A stretch of DNA of 37,511 nt from an uncultured Clavibacter sp. (GCA_937883945.1 CAKZXY010000081.1:1-37511); one strand, 5' to 3'. Shown: positions 17,302 to 28,088, counted from the stretch's first letter. Made by a program: numbers and translations. Notes: generated by a model from the sequence alone, not told the origin.

Positions 17302-18495
17302 GTGGCAAAGGCAAAGTTCGAGCGGACAAAGCCGCACGCAAACATTGGCACCATTGGTCACATCGACCACGGTAAGACCACTCTTACTGCTGCGATTTCC
17401 AAGGTGCTGCACGACAAATACCCAACCTTAAATGAGGTAAGCGCATTCGATCAGATCGATAAAGCTCCAGAAGAGCGCGCTAGAGGTATTACCATTTCGA
17501 TTGCACATATCGAATATCAGACAGAGAAGCGTCACTACGCACACGTTGACTGTCCAGGCCATGCTGACTACATCAAGAATATGATCACTGGTGCTGCTCA
17601 GATGGATGGAGCAATTCTCGTTGTTGCTGCAACAGATGGACCAATGCCACAGACCAAGGAGCACGTTCTCCTTGCTCGCCAAGTTGGCGTTCCTTCAATC
17701 GTTGTAGCTCTTAATAAGTCTGACATGGTTGATGACGAGGACATCCTTGGTCTAGTTGAGGAAGAAGTCCGCGATCTACTAACTAAATATGAATTCCCAG
17801 GAAAAGACACTCCAATTGTTCGCATCTCAGCACTCAAGGCTCTCGAAGGAGATGCTGCATGGGGCGAGAAGATCATGGAACTTATGAATGCTGTTGATAA
17901 TTTCATTCCTCAGCCAGTACGCGAAGTTGATAAGCCATTCTTGATGCCAGTAGAAGATGTATTCACAATTACTGGTCGTGGAACTGTTGTAACTGGTCGT
18001 ATTGAGCGCGGTATCGTCAAGGTCAACGAAGAAGTTGAAATTGTTGGTATCCGTCCAGATTCACAGAAGACCACAATCACCGGAGTTGAAATGTTCCGCA
18101 AGCTTCTTGATGAAGGTCAAGCTGGCGAAAACGTTGGTCTACTTCTTCGTGGTCTAAAGCGTGAAGATGTTGAGCGTGGACAGGTTGTCTGTAAGCCTGG
18201 CAGCGTTACACCACACACTGACTTTGAGGCATCTTCTTACATCCTTTCAAAGGATGAAGGCGGACGTCACACACCATTCTTTAACAACTACCGTCCTCAG
18301 TTCTACTTCCGCACAACGGATGTAACTGGCGTAGTAACACTTCCATCAGGAACCGAAATGGTTATGCCTGGTGATAACACTGCAATGACTGTGACTCTAA
18401 TCCAGCCAGTTGCAATGGAAGAGGGTCTGCGTTTTGCTATCCGCGAAGGCGGACGCACAGTTGGCGCAGGTCGTGTAACAAAGATCGTTAAGTAA
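17302..18495 (+). CDS. tuf: Elongation factor Tu
   Basis: Aminoacyl-tRNA-delivering GTPase, 397 aa. The GTG start at 17302 has a strong AAGGAG at 17288-17293. Motifs are GHIDHGKTT (19-27), DCPGHADY, and NKSD for guanine recognition in place of the commoner NKCD/NKAD. Domains II and III are complete, ending in [14 protein letters not shown] terminator-like hairpin 15 nt after the stop separates the str operon from the S10 operon. Confidence 0.98.
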   Translation: MAKAKFERTKPHANIGTIGHIDHGKTTLTAAISKVLHDKYPTLNEVSAFDQIDKAPEERARGITISIAHIEYQTEKRHYAHVDCPGHADYIKNMITGAAQMDGAILVVAATDGPMPQTKEHVLLARQVGVPSIVVALNKSDMVDDEDILGLVEEEVRDLLTKYEFPGKDTPIVRISALKALEGDAAWGEKIMELMNAVDNFIPQPVREVDKPFLMPVEDVFTITGRGTVVTGRIERGIVKVNEEVEIVGIRPDSQKTTITGVEMFRKLLDEGQAGENVGLLLRGLKREDVERGQVVCKPGSVTPHTDFEASSYILSKDEGGRHTPFFNNYRPQFYFRTTDVTGVVTLPSGTEMVMPGDNTAMTVTLIQPVAMEEGLRFAIREGGRTVGAGRVTKIVK

Positions 18496-18509
18496 GTAAA
18501 GAAGTAATT

Positions 18510-18540
18510 AAGTGGGGCGCGCTAAGCGCCCCATTTAAAA
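18510..18540 (+). terminator. Terminator-like hairpin between tuf and rpsJ
   Basis: TGGGGCGC (18513-18520) pairs with GCGCCCCA (18526-18533) around GCTAA; A-T and G-T pairs can extend the stem to 18510. The tail is TTTAAAA, a short U-run, so termination may be partial. It probably lowers read-through from tuf into the S10 genes. Confidence 0.7.
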
Positions 18541-18574
18541 CAAGAAGCACTTAAGTAGAAGCGAGGGAATGAAA

Positions 18575-18883
18575 ATGGCGGGACAGAAGATCCGCATCAG
18601 GCTCAAGGCCTATGACCATGAGGTGATTGACTCTTCAGCGAAGAAAATCGTTGAAACAGTTGAGCGCACAGGGGCAACGGTCGCAGGCCCAGTTCCGCTG
18701 CCTACTGAGAAGAACACCTATTGCGTGATTCGCTCACCACATAAATACAAAGATAGCCGCGAACATTTTGAGATGCGCACCCATAAGCGCCTAATCGACA
18801 TCATCGATCCAACTCCTAAGACAGTTGATTCCTTGATGCGTCTTGATCTTCCTGCTGGCGTCGATATTGAGATTAAGCTCTAA
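18575..18883 (+). CDS. rpsJ: 30S ribosomal protein S10
   Basis: Small-subunit head protein, also NusE in antitermination complexes, 102 aa. Two ATGs are near (18569 and 18575). I chose 18575 because it gives the standard [16 protein letters not shown] start and a 7-nt spacing from GAGGG (18563-18567). The sequence is close to the Streptomyces protein throughout. First gene of the S10 block. The stretch between it and the tuf hairpin is only about 35 nt, too short for a long S10 leader of the E. coli kind. Confidence 0.97.
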   Translation: MAGQKIRIRLKAYDHEVIDSSAKKIVETVERTGATVAGPVPLPTEKNTYCVIRSPHKYKDSREHFEMRTHKRLIDIIDPTPKTVDSLMRLDLPAGVDIEIKL

Positions 18884-18895
18884 GGGGACCTCACT

Positions 18896-19588
18896 ATGAC
18901 AACTACTCAATCAAAGGGCAGCGCCATCAAGGGAATCCTTGGGCTCAAGCTCGGTATGACTCAAGTCTTTGATGAAAATAGCCAAGCTATTCCGGTAACA
19001 GTTGTGCAGGCAGGTCCATGTGTTGTGACTGCGATCCGCACTTTGGAAAAAGATGGTTATGAAGCTGTGCAATTGGCCTTTGGCGCAATTGATCCAAGAA
19101 AAGTTTCAAAGCCAGAATCTGGTCAATTTGCTAAAGCTGGAGTTACTCCAAGAAGGTATGTTGCAGAGCTAAGAACAGCTAGCGCCTCTTCCTACACTGT
19201 GGGACAAGAAGTTAAGGCAGATATTTTCACAGCTGGTGAAATTGTTGATGCCCAAGGAACATCTCTGGGTAAGGGATCAGCTGGTGTTATGAAGCGCCAC
19301 AATTTCAGTGGTTTTGGCGATGGCCATGGTGTTGAGAGAAAGCACCGCACCTCAGGATCTATCGGTAACCGCACCACACCTGGACGCGTATTTAAAGGAA
19401 AGCGCATGATGGGTCGTATGGGCGTTGAGACCGTTACAGTTCAAAACTTAACTGTGCAAGCAGTTGATGTTGAGAAATCACTAATTCTTATCAAAGGCGC
19501 AATTCCTGGAAGAACCGGGGCGCAGGTCTTTATTCACTCAGCTTCAAAGAAGGCTCTCAGTGAAGTTATCAATAAGGCAGGTGCATAA
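18896..19588 (+). CDS. rplC: 50S ribosomal protein L3
   Basis: 23S rRNA-binding assembly initiator, 230 aa. [15 protein letters not shown] marks the N-terminus; the glycine- and basic-rich loop ([19 protein letters not shown] region) is the extension reaching toward the peptidyl transferase centre. The first 10 residues ([10 protein letters not shown]) exceed many homologues. Preceded by AGGGGACC; rplD follows 2 nt after the stop. Confidence 0.97.
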   Translation: MTTTQSKGSAIKGILGLKLGMTQVFDENSQAIPVTVVQAGPCVVTAIRTLEKDGYEAVQLAFGAIDPRKVSKPESGQFAKAGVTPRRYVAELRTASASSYTVGQEVKADIFTAGEIVDAQGTSLGKGSAGVMKRHNFSGFGDGHGVERKHRTSGSIGNRTTPGRVFKGKRMMGRMGVETVTVQNLTVQAVDVEKSLILIKGAIPGRTGAQVFIHSASKKALSEVINKAGA

Positions 19589-19590
19589 AG

Positions 19591-20271
19591 ATGTCATTAA
19601 CTATTGAAATTAAAGATGCAAAAGGTACAAAGGCTGGAACCTTTGATCTTCCTGCAGAAATTTTTGATGTCCAAGTAAATGTGCCACTAATTCATCAAGT
19701 AGTTACAGCTCAGCTAAATGCTGCAAGAGCTGGAACTGCTAAGACAAAGAACCGCGGTGAGGTTAGCGGTGGTGGTAAGAAGCCTTTCAAGCAGAAGGGA
19801 ACAGGAAGAGCTCGTCAGGGTTCAACTCGTTCTCCAAATCAGCGCCATGGTGGCGTTGCTCAAGGACCAGTTCCTCGTAAATACGATGAGCGCACTCCTA
19901 AGAAAATGATTAAGGCAGCACTTACTGGAGTCCTCTCAGATCGTGCAAGAAATGAGCGAATCCATATCGTTTCAACCATTGTTGAAAGCGTTAATAGCAA
20001 AGCCGCTATCGCTGCAGTTCGTCAATTCTCAGATCGACGCCGGGTACTTGTGGTTCTAGCTCATGGCGAAGAGGCCTCATGGCGCTCACTTCGCAATGAA
20101 GAAGATCTACATCTAATCCGTCAGGATCAGCTAAATGCCTACGATGTTGTAGTTGCTGATGACTTGGTATTTTCCAAGAAGGCTATTACTGACTTTGTTG
20201 CAGGTCCTAGCAAAGGAAAGAGCGTTACAGCAAGAGCCTTTGAATCAGAGTTAGAGGAGGCCTCAGCATGA
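19591..20271 (+). CDS. rplD: 50S ribosomal protein L4
   Basis: Lines the peptide exit tunnel, 226 aa. The tunnel loop with [20 protein letters not shown] and the following RQGSTRSP is intact at about 57-85, with no visible macrolide-resistance change. Its TGA overlaps the rplW ATG (ATGA). Confidence 0.97.
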   Translation: MSLTIEIKDAKGTKAGTFDLPAEIFDVQVNVPLIHQVVTAQLNAARAGTAKTKNRGEVSGGGKKPFKQKGTGRARQGSTRSPNQRHGGVAQGPVPRKYDERTPKKMIKAALTGVLSDRARNERIHIVSTIVESVNSKAAIAAVRQFSDRRRVLVVLAHGEEASWRSLRNEEDLHLIRQDQLNAYDVVVADDLVFSKKAITDFVAGPSKGKSVTARAFESELEEASA

Positions 20272-20561
20272 GAGATCATCGCGAAGTTTTAATTGCTCCT
20301 GTGGTTTCAGAAAAATCATATGGAATGCTCGATGAGAATAAGTACACCTTCATCGTCGCACCAGATGCCAATAAGACTGAGATCAAGATTGCTGTTGAGA
20401 AGATTTTCAAAGTTCGTGTTCTTAAAGTCAACACAATGAACCGTGAGGGCAAGAGCAAGATCACTCGTTATGGAGTTGGAAAGCGAAGCGATACTAAGCG
20501 CGCAATTGTGCAGATTGCAGCTGGAGATCGCATCGACATCTTTGGAGGCCCTGTCTCCTAG
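20268..20561 (+). CDS. rplW: 50S ribosomal protein L23
   Basis: Exit-site protein that docks trigger factor and SRP, 97 aa. [17 protein letters not shown] at the N-terminus and [16 protein letters not shown] in the loop are typical. ATG 20268 overlaps the rplD stop by 4 nt and has GAGGAGG at 20254-20260. Confidence 0.97.
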   Translation: MRDHREVLIAPVVSEKSYGMLDENKYTFIVAPDANKTEIKIAVEKIFKVRVLKVNTMNREGKSKITRYGVGKRSDTKRAIVQIAAGDRIDIFGGPVS

Positions 20562-20598
20562 CAATAGGCGATGGGATTAATAAGAAAAGGGATATGAC

Positions 20599-21432
20599 AT
20601 GGCACTTCGTAAGTTAAGACCGGTAACGCCGAGCTCTCGTGGCCAGAGCGTTTCCGACTTTGCTGAGATCACCCGATCTACTCCAGAGAAGTCACTTATT
20701 CGTCCGATTAATTCTCGCGGTGGTCGTAACGCCTCAGGCAAGATCACAACTCGTCATCAAGGTGGGGGACATAAGCGGGCATATCGCGTAATTGATTTCC
20801 TACGTAATGATAAAGATGGCGTTCCTGCTGTTATCGCACAAATTGAATACGATCCAAATCGCTCTGCCCGCATTGCACTTGTGCACTTTGCTGATGGCGA
20901 GAAGCGCTACATCATCGCACCCCTTGGCGTTGAGCAAGGAACAAAGATTGAAAATGGCCCAACTGCAGATATTAAGCCTGGCAATAACTTGCCGCTAAGA
21001 AATATTCCAGTTGGAACAATGATTCATGCCATTGAAACTCGCCCAGGTGGGGGAGCAAGAATTGCTAGGTCTGCTGGAGCATCTGTGCAGTTAGTTGCAA
21101 AAGATGGTCCATATGCCCAGCTCCGTATGCCATCTGGCGAAATCAGAAATGTTGATGTCAGATGCCGCGCAACAATCGGTGTTGTTGGTAATGCTGAGCA
21201 ATCAAATATTAACCATGGAAAAGCTGGACGTATGCGCTGGAAAGGCCGTCGTCCAACAGTTCGTGGTGTTGTTATGAACCCAGTTGATCACCCTCATGGT
21301 GGTGGAGAAGGAAAGACCTCTGGAGGTCGCCATCCTGTTTCACCTTGGGGTAAACCTGAGGCTCGTACTCGTAAGAAGAAATCTAGTGATCAGTTAATCA
21401 TCCGCCGCCGTCCAGCTAATAAGAGCCGATAA
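20599..21432 (+). CDS. rplB: 50S ribosomal protein L2
   Basis: Core large-subunit protein near the peptidyl transferase centre, 277 aa. N-terminal [15 protein letters not shown], the middle RNA-binding domain, and the conserved HPHGGGEGK loop near residue 232 are all present, with the usual basic C-terminus. The 37-nt gap from rplW contains AAAAGGGA as ribosome binding site. Confidence 0.98.
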   Translation: MALRKLRPVTPSSRGQSVSDFAEITRSTPEKSLIRPINSRGGRNASGKITTRHQGGGHKRAYRVIDFLRNDKDGVPAVIAQIEYDPNRSARIALVHFADGEKRYIIAPLGVEQGTKIENGPTADIKPGNNLPLRNIPVGTMIHAIETRPGGGARIARSAGASVQLVAKDGPYAQLRMPSGEIRNVDVRCRATIGVVGNAEQSNINHGKAGRMRWKGRRPTVRGVVMNPVDHPHGGGEGKTSGGRHPVSPWGKPEARTRKKKSSDQLIIRRRPANKSR

Positions 21433-21448
21433 GGAGCCCTGAAACCAA

Positions 21449-21736
21449 ATGCCACGTAGTTTGAAGAAGGGTCCATTTGTGGATCTACACCTGGAAAAGA
21501 AGGTGGATGAACAGAATGCGAAGAGCACCAAGACTGTTATTAAGACTTGGTCACGTCGCTCAATGATTACTCCATCAATGATTGGTCACACCATTGCAGT
21601 CCATGATGGACGCAAGCATGTTCCGGTCTATGTAACTGAGGCAATGATTGGTCACAAACTCGGTGAGTTTGCACCAACAAGAACATTTAGAGGACACGTC
21701 AGACAAGAAGATCGGACGGTGACTCGTGCCGAGTAA
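21449..21736 (+). CDS. rpsS: 30S ribosomal protein S19
   Basis: Small-subunit head protein contacting the A-site finger, 95 aa. [12 protein letters not shown] start and [14 protein letters not shown] near the end are diagnostic. AAGGAG at the end of rplB is its ribosome binding site. The 3' end overlaps the rplV GTG start by 11 nt. Confidence 0.97.
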   Translation: MPRSLKKGPFVDLHLEKKVDEQNAKSTKTVIKTWSRRSMITPSMIGHTIAVHDGRKHVPVYVTEAMIGHKLGEFAPTRTFRGHVRQEDRTVTRAE

Positions 21737-22259
21737 TACTCCGTTAGTAGCTAGAGCATCACTTAGCTCAATTCGTGTAACACCACAGAAAGCTCGTCGC
21801 GTGGTGAATATGATCCGCGGTCAGAGAGCTGATGAGGCGTTAAGAATTGCTAAGTTCTCACCACAGATTGCAGTAAGTGAAGATCTCTACTCACTTCTTA
21901 ACTCTGCTGTGGCAAATGCTAAGCAGAAGAATCCTGCAATTAGAGATGCCTCAGAGCTCTGGGTAACAGAGGCGCTAGTTGATGAGGGCATCACAATGAA
22001 GCGCTATCGCCCGCGCGCGCAGGGCCGTGGCTATCAGATCTTGAAGCGCTCTTCACAGATTTCTGTAGTTCTATCTGATGATAAGAATTATCGAAAGCCG
22101 ACAAAAGAGCAGGCAAGAAAATTAGCAGCAGCATCTCTTGCAGCAGCTAGTGAAGTTGCTCTCGATGAAAAACCTGCAGCAGCTAAGAAGGCTCCAGTTA
22201 AAAAGGCTAGCGCCAAAAAGGCAGCAGCTAAGAAGACTACAGAGCAGGAGGCGAAGTAA
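21726..22259 (+). CDS. rplV: 50S ribosomal protein L22 with Lys/Ala-rich tail
   Basis: Exit-tunnel protein, 177 aa, against about 110-115 for the core family. The core ([21 protein letters not shown] start, [16 protein letters not shown] hairpin) occupies residues 1-120. The remainder is an acidic/alanine linker and a [17 protein letters not shown] tail; such tails occur in other actinobacterial L22 proteins. GTG 21726 lies within rpsS (11-nt overlap). Confidence 0.96.
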   Translation: MPSNTPLVARASLSSIRVTPQKARRVVNMIRGQRADEALRIAKFSPQIAVSEDLYSLLNSAVANAKQKNPAIRDASELWVTEALVDEGITMKRYRPRAQGRGYQILKRSSQISVVLSDDKNYRKPTKEQARKLAAASLAAASEVALDEKPAAAKKAPVKKASAKKAAAKKTTEQEAK

Positions 22260-23102
22260 ATGGGTCAAAAAATTAACCCTCATGGCTTCCGCCTAGGAAT
22301 CACCACTGAGTACAAGTCTCGCTGGTATGCCGAGAAGCTTTATAAAGATTATGTAAAAGAAGATGTGATGATCCGTCGCATGATGGAGAAGAACATGGAG
22401 AGAGCAGGAGTATCTCGAATTGAAATCGAGCGTACTCGTGAGCGCGTCCGTATCGATCTTCATACCGCTCGTCCTGGAATTGTGATTGGACGTAGGGGAA
22501 CTGAGGCAGATCGTCTCCGTCTTGATCTTGAGAAATTAACTGGCAAGCAAGTTCAGTTAAATATCTTGGAAGTTAAGAATCCTGAAATTGATGCCCAGCT
22601 TGTTGCCCGCGGCGTTGCTGAACAATTAGCAGCTCGCGTCTCTTTCCGCCGCGCAATGCGTAAGGCAATGCAGACTGCATTTAAAGCAGGAGCAAAGGGT
22701 GTTCGTATCCAATGTGGTGGACGTCTTGGTGGGGCAGAAATGTCACGCTCTGAGTTCTATCGCGAGGGACGAGTTCCGCTTCATACCTTAAGAGCAGATA
22801 TTGATTATGGCTTTGCTGAAGCTCACACCACATTTGGTCGCTTAGGTGTAAAGGTCTGGATCTATAAGGGCGAAGTTATCGCTTCAAGAACTGAGCGCGA
22901 AGCAGCAGCTCTTGCCCAAGTTCAAGCAGCTAAGGCTGAGCGCGCACCAAAGCGTGCACCTCGCGCGCCAAAGGGCGAAGTGACAAAGACCTCCGTTGCA
23001 GAGCGAGCAAATGAAGCTGCAGCAGTTACCGAGAGCCAAGCAGCTCCCCAGGTTGATAGCGAAGTAAGCCCTGAAATTAAGAGCGAAGGAAGTGATGCGT
23101 AA
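22260..23102 (+). CDS. rpsC: 30S ribosomal protein S3
   Basis: mRNA-entry-channel protein, 280 aa. [20 protein letters not shown] start, KH motif [15 protein letters not shown] (about 73-87) and the C-terminal S3 domain are present. The last 60 residues are a low-complexity Ala/Pro/Lys to acidic extension, as in other actinobacteria. It starts directly after the rplV stop with CAGGAGG upstream; its TAA overlaps the rplP ATG. Confidence 0.97.
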   Translation: MGQKINPHGFRLGITTEYKSRWYAEKLYKDYVKEDVMIRRMMEKNMERAGVSRIEIERTRERVRIDLHTARPGIVIGRRGTEADRLRLDLEKLTGKQVQLNILEVKNPEIDAQLVARGVAEQLAARVSFRRAMRKAMQTAFKAGAKGVRIQCGGRLGGAEMSRSEFYREGRVPLHTLRADIDYGFAEAHTTFGRLGVKVWIYKGEVIASRTEREAAALAQVQAAKAERAPKRAPRAPKGEVTKTSVAERANEAAAVTESQAAPQVDSEVSPEIKSEGSDA

Positions 23103-23515
23103 TGTTAATTCCTCGTCGCGTTAAGCATCGCAAGCAACATCGTCCAAAGCGTTCTGGTAATGCTAAGGGTGGAACTGCGGTTGCATTCGGCGATTTTGGT
23201 CTGCAAGCAACTGAGGGTGGTTATGTAACCAACCGTCAGATTGAAGCAGCTCGTATCGCAATGACTCGTCATATTAAACGTGGTGGAAAAGTTTGGATCA
23301 ATATCTATCCAGATCGCCCACTAACAAAGAAGCCTGCTGAAACCCGTATGGGTTCTGGTAAGGGATCTCCAGAATTCTGGATCGCAAATGTGAAACCAGG
23401 AAGAGTTTTATTTGAAATATCTGGCGTAACGCTAGATGTTGCAAAGCAAGCGCTCTCTCGCGCAGCTCACAAACTCCCAGTCAAATCTCGCGTAGTAATT
23501 CGCGAGGAGGTATAG
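23102..23515 (+). CDS. rplP: 50S ribosomal protein L16
   Basis: A-site-proximal large-subunit protein, 137 aa, with [19 protein letters not shown] start and the R(M)[10 protein letters not shown] loop. The ATG overlaps the rpsC stop by 1 nt, and rpmC begins 2 nt after its stop with GGAGG in the gene end. Confidence 0.97.
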   Translation: MLIPRRVKHRKQHRPKRSGNAKGGTAVAFGDFGLQATEGGYVTNRQIEAARIAMTRHIKRGGKVWINIYPDRPLTKKPAETRMGSGKGSPEFWIANVKPGRVLFEISGVTLDVAKQALSRAAHKLPVKSRVVIREEV

Positions 23516-23517
23516 CG

Positions 23518-23736
23518 ATGGCAAAGATGATCACCACTGAAGAACTTAGAGCTCTAAGCACTGAAGATCTTGCAGCAAAGTTAAAGGATGCAAAGGAAGA
23601 GTTATTTAACCTTCGTTTCCAAGCTGCAACAGGTCAACTTGAGAGCCATGGGCGCCTTACAGCTGTCCGTAAAGAGATTGCCAAGATCTATACCGTTATT
23701 CGTGAACGCGAACTAGGAATTGGAGGAGCGGCATGA
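23518..23736 (+). CDS. rpmC: 50S ribosomal protein L29
   Basis: Small exit-site protein, 72 aa, with [14 protein letters not shown] as the signature helix. Its TGA overlaps the rpsQ ATG (ATGA), with GGAGG just before. Confidence 0.96.
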   Translation: MAKMITTEELRALSTEDLAAKLKDAKEELFNLRFQAATGQLESHGRLTAVRKEIAKIYTVIRERELGIGGAA

Positions 23737-23993
23737 GTGAGGATAGAAAGTTTCGCAAAACTCGCGAAGGCGTAGTTGTTAGCGACAAGATGGATAAGAC
23801 AGTGGTAGTAAAGGTCGAAGACCGCGCTGCTCATGGTCTCTACTCCAAAGTTATTACCAAGAATAAGAAGTTTAAGGCTCACGATGAAGAGAACACCGCC
23901 GGTGTTGGAGATCGCGTGCGCATAATGGAAACCCGTCCACTTTCGGCAACTAAGCGTTGGCGTGTAGTGGAGATTATCGAGAAGGCTAAGTAA
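23733..23993 (+). CDS. rpsQ: 30S ribosomal protein S17
   Basis: Early-assembly 16S binder, 86 aa. [17 protein letters not shown] and [20 protein letters not shown] are characteristic. Overlaps rpmC by 4 nt; rplN follows after 2 nt. Confidence 0.97.
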   Translation: MSEDRKFRKTREGVVVSDKMDKTVVVKVEDRAAHGLYSKVITKNKKFKAHDEENTAGVGDRVRIMETRPLSATKRWRVVEIIEKAK

Positions 23994-23995
23994 CC

Positions 23996-24364
23996 ATGAT
24001 CCAAGCAGAGTCACGACTACGAGTCGCCGATAACACAGGAGCTAGAGAGCTTCTCTGTATTCGCGTGCTAGGTGGAACCCAACGTCGCTATGCCTCAATC
24101 GGTGATGTCATTGTCTGTTCCGTTAAGGATGCAATTCCTGGCGGACAGGTTAAGAAAGGTGAAGTCGTTAAGGCTGTCATCGTTCGAACTGTTAAAGAGA
24201 ACCGTAGAGCTGATGGTTCCTATATTAAATTTGATGAGAACGCTGCGGTAATTATCAAGGAAGATAACGAACCAAGAGGAACCCGTATTTTTGGACCTGT
24301 TGCTAGAGAACTTCGCGATAAGCGCTTTATGAAGATCATCTCACTTGCCCCGGAGGTGCTGTAA
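23996..24364 (+). CDS. rplN: 50S ribosomal protein L14
   Basis: Large-subunit interface protein, 122 aa. [20 protein letters not shown] start and [14 protein letters not shown] end match the family. The TAA overlaps the rplX ATG by 1 nt. It begins the spc-type block. Confidence 0.98.
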   Translation: MIQAESRLRVADNTGARELLCIRVLGGTQRRYASIGDVIVCSVKDAIPGGQVKKGEVVKAVIVRTVKENRRADGSYIKFDENAAVIIKEDNEPRGTRIFGPVARELRDKRFMKIISLAPEVL

Positions 24365-24678
24365 TGAGAATAAAGAAAGGTGACACAGTTCTAGTCATCG
24401 CAGGAAAAGATAAAGGTGTAACTGGCAAAGTATTAGCCGTTAATACCGTTACTGCCCGCGTAACTGTTGAAGGTGTTAACCGCGTGAAGAAGCATACAAA
24501 GGAAGATACTTCACAGCGCGGCGCTAAAGTTGGCGGAATTCTCACCATTGAAGCCCCAATTGCTTACTCCAATGTGATGTTGCTAGATGATGATAATAAG
24601 GCAACTCGTATCGCAGTTCGCAAAGATGAAGAGGGCAAGAACATTCGCATCTCAAGAAGAACCGGAGGAGATCTCTAA
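24364..24678 (+). CDS. rplX: 50S ribosomal protein L24
   Basis: Assembly-initiating large-subunit protein, 104 aa, with the KOW motif ([20 protein letters not shown]) at the N-terminus and [17 protein letters not shown] later. Coupled by TAATG to both rplN and rplE. Confidence 0.97.
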   Translation: MRIKKGDTVLVIAGKDKGVTGKVLAVNTVTARVTVEGVNRVKKHTKEDTSQRGAKVGGILTIEAPIAYSNVMLLDDDNKATRIAVRKDEEGKNIRISRRTGGDL

Positions 24679-25244
24679 TGACCACTGTTTTCGCACCTCG
24701 TTTAAAAGAGGTATATAAGTCTGAAATTGCTCCTGCCCTGCAGAGCGAATTTAACTTCTCAAATAGAATGCAGATTCCAACCCTTTCCAAGATTGTGGTC
24801 AATATGGGAGTTGGCGAAGCAGCTAAGGATTCAAAGTTAATTGAAGGCGCAATTAGAGATCTTGCAGCAATTACTGGACAGCGTCCATTAGTTACTAAGG
24901 CGAGAAAATCAATTGCTAACTTCAAACTCCGTGAAGGCCAGCCAATTGGCGCCCATGTCACCCTACGTGGCGACCGGATGTGGGAGTTTATGGACCGGCT
25001 ATTAACAGTTTCGCTGCCAAGAATCCGCGATTTTCGTGGACTCTCTCCAAAGCAATTTGATGGCAAAGGAAATTACACCTTCGGTCTTACTGAGCAAGTA
25101 GTCTTCCTTGAAATTGAGCAAGACAAGCTAGATCGAGTCCGTGGAATGGATATCACCATCGTAACTTCAGCTAAGAACGATAATGAAGGTCGTGCGCTAC
25201 TTAAGGCGCTTGGTTTTCCCTTCAAAGATCAAGGGGAGAAATAA
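24678..25244 (+). CDS. rplE: 50S ribosomal protein L5
   Basis: 5S rRNA-binding protein, 188 aa. [36 protein letters not shown] and the C-terminal [20 protein letters not shown] are family marks. Ends 3 nt before the S14 gene. Confidence 0.98.
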   Translation: MTTVFAPRLKEVYKSEIAPALQSEFNFSNRMQIPTLSKIVVNMGVGEAAKDSKLIEGAIRDLAAITGQRPLVTKARKSIANFKLREGQPIGAHVTLRGDRMWEFMDRLLTVSLPRIRDFRGLSPKQFDGKGNYTFGLTEQVVFLEIEQDKLDRVRGMDITIVTSAKNDNEGRALLKALGFPFKDQGEK

Positions 25245-25247
25245 ATA

Positions 25248-25433
25248 ATGGCAAAGACATCACTGAAGGTTAAGGCAGCCCGCAAACCTAAATTTAAGGT
25301 TCGTGGATACACACGTTGCCAACGTTGTGGCCGACCACATTCGGTCTATCAGAAATTCGGCATCTGCCGAGTCTGCTTCCGCGAGATGGCACACCGCGGT
25401 GAACTTCCTGGTATTACGAAAGCTTCCTGGTAA
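25248..25433 (+). CDS. rpsZ: 30S ribosomal protein S14, zinc type
   Basis: Short zinc-ribbon S14, 61 aa, with ligands C24, C27, C40 and C43. This C+ form is the standard copy in actinobacterial spc operons. An extended rpsN-type paralogue used under zinc starvation is not in this window. The 61-nt gap to rpsH contains no further gene. Confidence 0.97.
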   Translation: MAKTSLKVKAARKPKFKVRGYTRCQRCGRPHSVYQKFGICRVCFREMAHRGELPGITKASW

Positions 25434-25494
25434 CAACTATTGGAGAGGTCCCTTACATGAGGGAAACCAGCCAAAGAAAGGCGATGAGCCAACT

Positions 25495-25899
25495 ATGACA
25501 ATGACCGACCCGATCGCAGACATGCTCTCTCGTTTGCGTAACGCCAATATGGCCTACCATGAAGTGGTTTCTATGCCATCTTCATCGGTGAAGGTTCGTA
25601 TTGCCGAAATTTTGCAGAGAGAGGGATATATCGGTGGCTATAAAGTCAACGATAACCCTGAAGGTTTTGGAAAGACCTTAACTCTTGACCTTAAATATGG
25701 TTCAAATCGTGAGCGATCAATTGCTGGTCTGCGCCGCGTTTCAAAGCCAGGTCTACGCGTTTATGCCAAATCAACCGGACTTCCTAAAGTATTAGGCGGA
25801 CTTGGTGTGGCAATTATTTCAACTTCACAAGGATTACTCACTGATCGACAAGCTAACAAGAATGGCGTAGGCGGAGAAGTTCTCGCTTACGTATGGTGA
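25495..25899 (+). CDS. rpsH: 30S ribosomal protein S8
   Basis: Central-domain 16S binder, 134 aa. I chose ATG 25495 ([17 protein letters not shown]), matching the actinobacterial N-terminus; the longer open frame from 25303 lies inside rpsZ. The C-terminal [12 protein letters not shown] and GGEVLAYVW are conserved. rplF follows 5 nt after the TGA. Confidence 0.97.
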   Translation: MTMTDPIADMLSRLRNANMAYHEVVSMPSSSVKVRIAEILQREGYIGGYKVNDNPEGFGKTLTLDLKYGSNRERSIAGLRRVSKPGLRVYAKSTGLPKVLGGLGVAIISTSQGLLTDRQANKNGVGGEVLAYVW

Positions 25900-25904
25900 T
25901 TGCT

Positions 25905-26447
25905 ATGTCACGTATCGGAAAAATGCCAGTTGCCATTCCATCAGGGGTTGAGGTAAATATCTCTGGTCAATCAGTCTCTGTTAAAGGGCCTAAGGGAACT
26001 CTAAGCCATGTGCTTCCTGAGTTAATTACTCCTAAGAAAGAGGAGAGCTCAGTAGTGCTAACGCGCGCTAATGATGAGCGCGCAGCAAAGAGCCTCCATG
26101 GTCTTTCTCGCACGCTAATTTCAAATATGGTCACTGGTGTTACAACTGGTTACTCAAAGAAAATTATGATTGTTGGAGTTGGATATAAAGTAGCGGCAAA
26201 GGGCAAAGATCTAGAGTTTGCACTGGGCTACTCACACCCAATTAATTTCACAGCTCCTGCTGGAATCACCTTCACCGTTGAAACACCTACTGATCTAGTG
26301 GTTTCAGGTGTTGATAAGCAGCTAGTTGGAGAAGTTGTTGCCAAGATTCAAAAACTTCGCAAAGCCGATCCATATAAAGGCAAGGGTCTGCATCTACAAG
26401 GTGCACGTATTCGCCGCAAAGCTGGAAAGACAGGTAAGAAGGCATGA
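25905..26447 (+). CDS. rplF: 50S ribosomal protein L6
   Basis: Large-subunit protein near the factor-binding site, 180 aa. I chose ATG 25905 ([14 protein letters not shown]), the universal start, over an in-frame GTG/ATG at 25893 inside rpsH. Two L6 repeats are visible; the C-terminal [20 protein letters not shown] is diagnostic. Overlaps rplR by 4 nt. Confidence 0.97.
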   Translation: MSRIGKMPVAIPSGVEVNISGQSVSVKGPKGTLSHVLPELITPKKEESSVVLTRANDERAAKSLHGLSRTLISNMVTGVTTGYSKKIMIVGVGYKVAAKGKDLEFALGYSHPINFTAPAGITFTVETPTDLVVSGVDKQLVGEVVAKIQKLRKADPYKGKGLHLQGARIRRKAGKTGKKA

Positions 26448-26821
26448 ATATCTCTAAGAAGATTGTTAAGGGCTCTACTCAAGTTGCCCGCGCCCGTCGC
26501 CACTTTAGAGTGCGAAAGAGAGTTACCGGAACATCTGAGCGTCCACGTTTAGTTGTTACTCGCTCTGCTCGCCACTTAGTTGCGCAAATTGTTGATGATT
26601 CACGTGGCCATACTCTGGCCTCTGCCTCAACTATGGAGAAAGAGCTAAGAGCAACATCTGCAGATAAGACTAAGAAGGCAAGAAGCGTTGGCCAATTAGT
26701 TGCAGATCGCGCAAAAGCAGCTGGAGTTACCACAGTGGTCTTTGACCGTGGTGGAAATCGTTACACCGGGCGAGTAGCAGCGCTTGCCGAAGGTGCTAGA
26801 GAGAATGGGTTGGACTTCTAA
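26444..26821 (+). CDS. rplR: 50S ribosomal protein L18
   Basis: 5S rRNA-binding protein, 125 aa. [20 protein letters not shown] start and [20 protein letters not shown] end are characteristic. ATGA overlap with rplF, TAATG-type overlap with rpsE. Confidence 0.97.
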   Translation: MNISKKIVKGSTQVARARRHFRVRKRVTGTSERPRLVVTRSARHLVAQIVDDSRGHTLASASTMEKELRATSADKTKKARSVGQLVADRAKAAGVTTVVFDRGGNRYTGRVAALAEGARENGLDF

Positions 26822-27429
26822 TGGCCGATAAAGAGGTAGTAAGTACTGAGGCAGAGAAGCCAAAGCGCGGACGCGATAAGCGCGAACGTCGCGATGATCG
26901 CCAATCTGATAAGTCTCCCTATATCGAGCGCGTGGTCTTTATCAACCGCGTAGCAAAGGTTGTCTCTGGAGGTCGTCGTTTCTCATTTACCGCACTTGTT
27001 GTTCTAGGTGATGGCAATGGAATGGTTGGTATTGGTTATGGAAAAGCAAAAGAAGTTCCACAAGCCATTGCTAAAGCTGTTGAAGAGGCGAAGAAATCAT
27101 TCTTCAAAGTTCCAAGAATTCAAGGAACTATCCCGCACCCAGTTCAGGGAGAAGATGCAGCAGGAGTAGTACTACTTCGCCCTGCAGCTCCTGGTACTGG
27201 AGTTATCGCGGGAGGTCCAGTGCGCGCAGTTCTTGAGTGCGCAGGAATTAGCGATGTGCTAACTAAATCTCTTGGATCAAATAATCCAATCAACATGGTT
27301 CATGCCACAGTAAAGGCGCTTAAGATGTTGGAAGATCCAGCAGCAATTGCTGCTCGTCGTGGTCTGCCACTAGAGCGCGTTGCTCCAGCTGCAATCATCC
27401 GTGCTATGAGCGCAACGGCAGGTGCATAA
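26821..27429 (+). CDS. rpsE: 30S ribosomal protein S5
   Basis: Decoding-fidelity protein, 202 aa. After an acidic and basic N-terminal extension of about 30 residues, the double-stranded-RNA-binding-like S5 domain ([19 protein letters not shown]) and the [13 protein letters not shown] segment follow. The loop near VVSGGRR is intact, with no spectinomycin-type change evident. Its ATG shares a base with the rplR stop. Confidence 0.97.
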   Translation: MADKEVVSTEAEKPKRGRDKRERRDDRQSDKSPYIERVVFINRVAKVVSGGRRFSFTALVVLGDGNGMVGIGYGKAKEVPQAIAKAVEEAKKSFFKVPRIQGTIPHPVQGEDAAGVVLLRPAAPGTGVIAGGPVRAVLECAGISDVLTKSLGSNNPINMVHATVKALKMLEDPAAIAARRGLPLERVAPAAIIRAMSATAGA

Positions 27430-27430
27430 A

Positions 27431-27613
27431 ATGCCACGTCTAAAAGTTACTCAAGTTCGTTCAAAAGTTGGCAATCCTCCTGATCAACGAAACACTCTTC
27501 GCTCACTTGGGCTTAAGAGAATCGGTGATGTTGTAGTTAAGGAAGATCGTCCAGAGATTCGCGGAATGGTTCATAGCGTTCGTCATTTGATTAAGGTTGA
27601 GGAGGTCGAATAA
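27431..27613 (+). CDS. rpmD: 50S ribosomal protein L30
   Basis: Small L30, 60 aa, [14 protein letters not shown] start. I chose ATG 27431, 1 nt after the rpsE stop, rather than the in-frame upstream GTG in rpsE. GGAGG near its end serves rplO. Confidence 0.96.
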   Translation: MPRLKVTQVRSKVGNPPDQRNTLRSLGLKRIGDVVVKEDRPEIRGMVHSVRHLIKVEEVE

Positions 27614-27615
27614 GT

Positions 27616-28056
27616 ATGGTGCTTAAAGCTCATCATCTCCGTCCCGCACCTGGTGCTAAGAAAGCAAAGACCCGTAAAGGTCGAGGCGAAGGCTCCAAGG
27701 GAAAGACTGCTGGTCGTGGTGGTAAAGGAACTAGGGCTAGAAATGTAGTTCGCGCAGGTTTTGAAGGTGGAGCGATGCCTCTTGTGCAGCGCTTACCAAA
27801 ACTTCGCGGCTTTAAAAACCCTGAGACCGTTACCTATCAGGCTGTAAATGTCTCAACTATCAATGCTCTATTTCCAAAAGGTGGGCAGGTCTCCATCGAT
27901 GATCTCTATAAATTAGGCGCTGCTCGCAAGGGCCGCCCAGTTAAGGTCCTAGGAAATGGCGATATCTCCGTTAAGGTAAATGTCACAGTCCATAGCTTCT
28001 CATCATCGGCATCAGAGAAAATCTCTGCCGCTGGCGGAAGTATTAAGACTCTCTAG
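27616..28056 (+). CDS. rplO: 50S ribosomal protein L15
   Basis: Late-assembly large-subunit protein, 146 aa, with the basic glycine-rich [21 protein letters not shown] stretch near 22-42 and the [18 protein letters not shown] segment. The TAG stop lies inside a 15-bp AT-rich palindrome (28053-28067). Confidence 0.97.
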   Translation: MVLKAHHLRPAPGAKKAKTRKGRGEGSKGKTAGRGGKGTRARNVVRAGFEGGAMPLVQRLPKLRGFKNPETVTYQAVNVSTINALFPKGGQVSIDDLYKLGAARKGRPVKVLGNGDISVKVNVTVHSFSSSASEKISAAGGSIKTL

Positions 28057-28067
28057 ATAATATCTAG
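28053..28067. repeat. Palindrome at the rplO stop / secY leader
   Basis: CTAGATA-A-TATCTAG, a perfect 7-bp inverted repeat with a one-base centre. As RNA it could form only a 5-bp stem with a 5-nt loop. It may be a weak structure or a protein site, or chance. Confidence 0.4.
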
Positions 28068-28088
28068 TTGAAATAAGAGGAGAAGATA

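Noticed and set aside
24542-25066. 174-codon minus-strand open frame opposite rplX and rplE
   Set aside because: Lies fully antisense to two certain ribosomal protein genes, has no recognisable domain, and is typical of a frame kept open by codon bias.
25303-25494. 64-codon N-terminal extension of S8
   Set aside because: Overlaps the zinc-type S14 gene in another frame and has no counterpart in S8 proteins; the start at 25495 matches the family.
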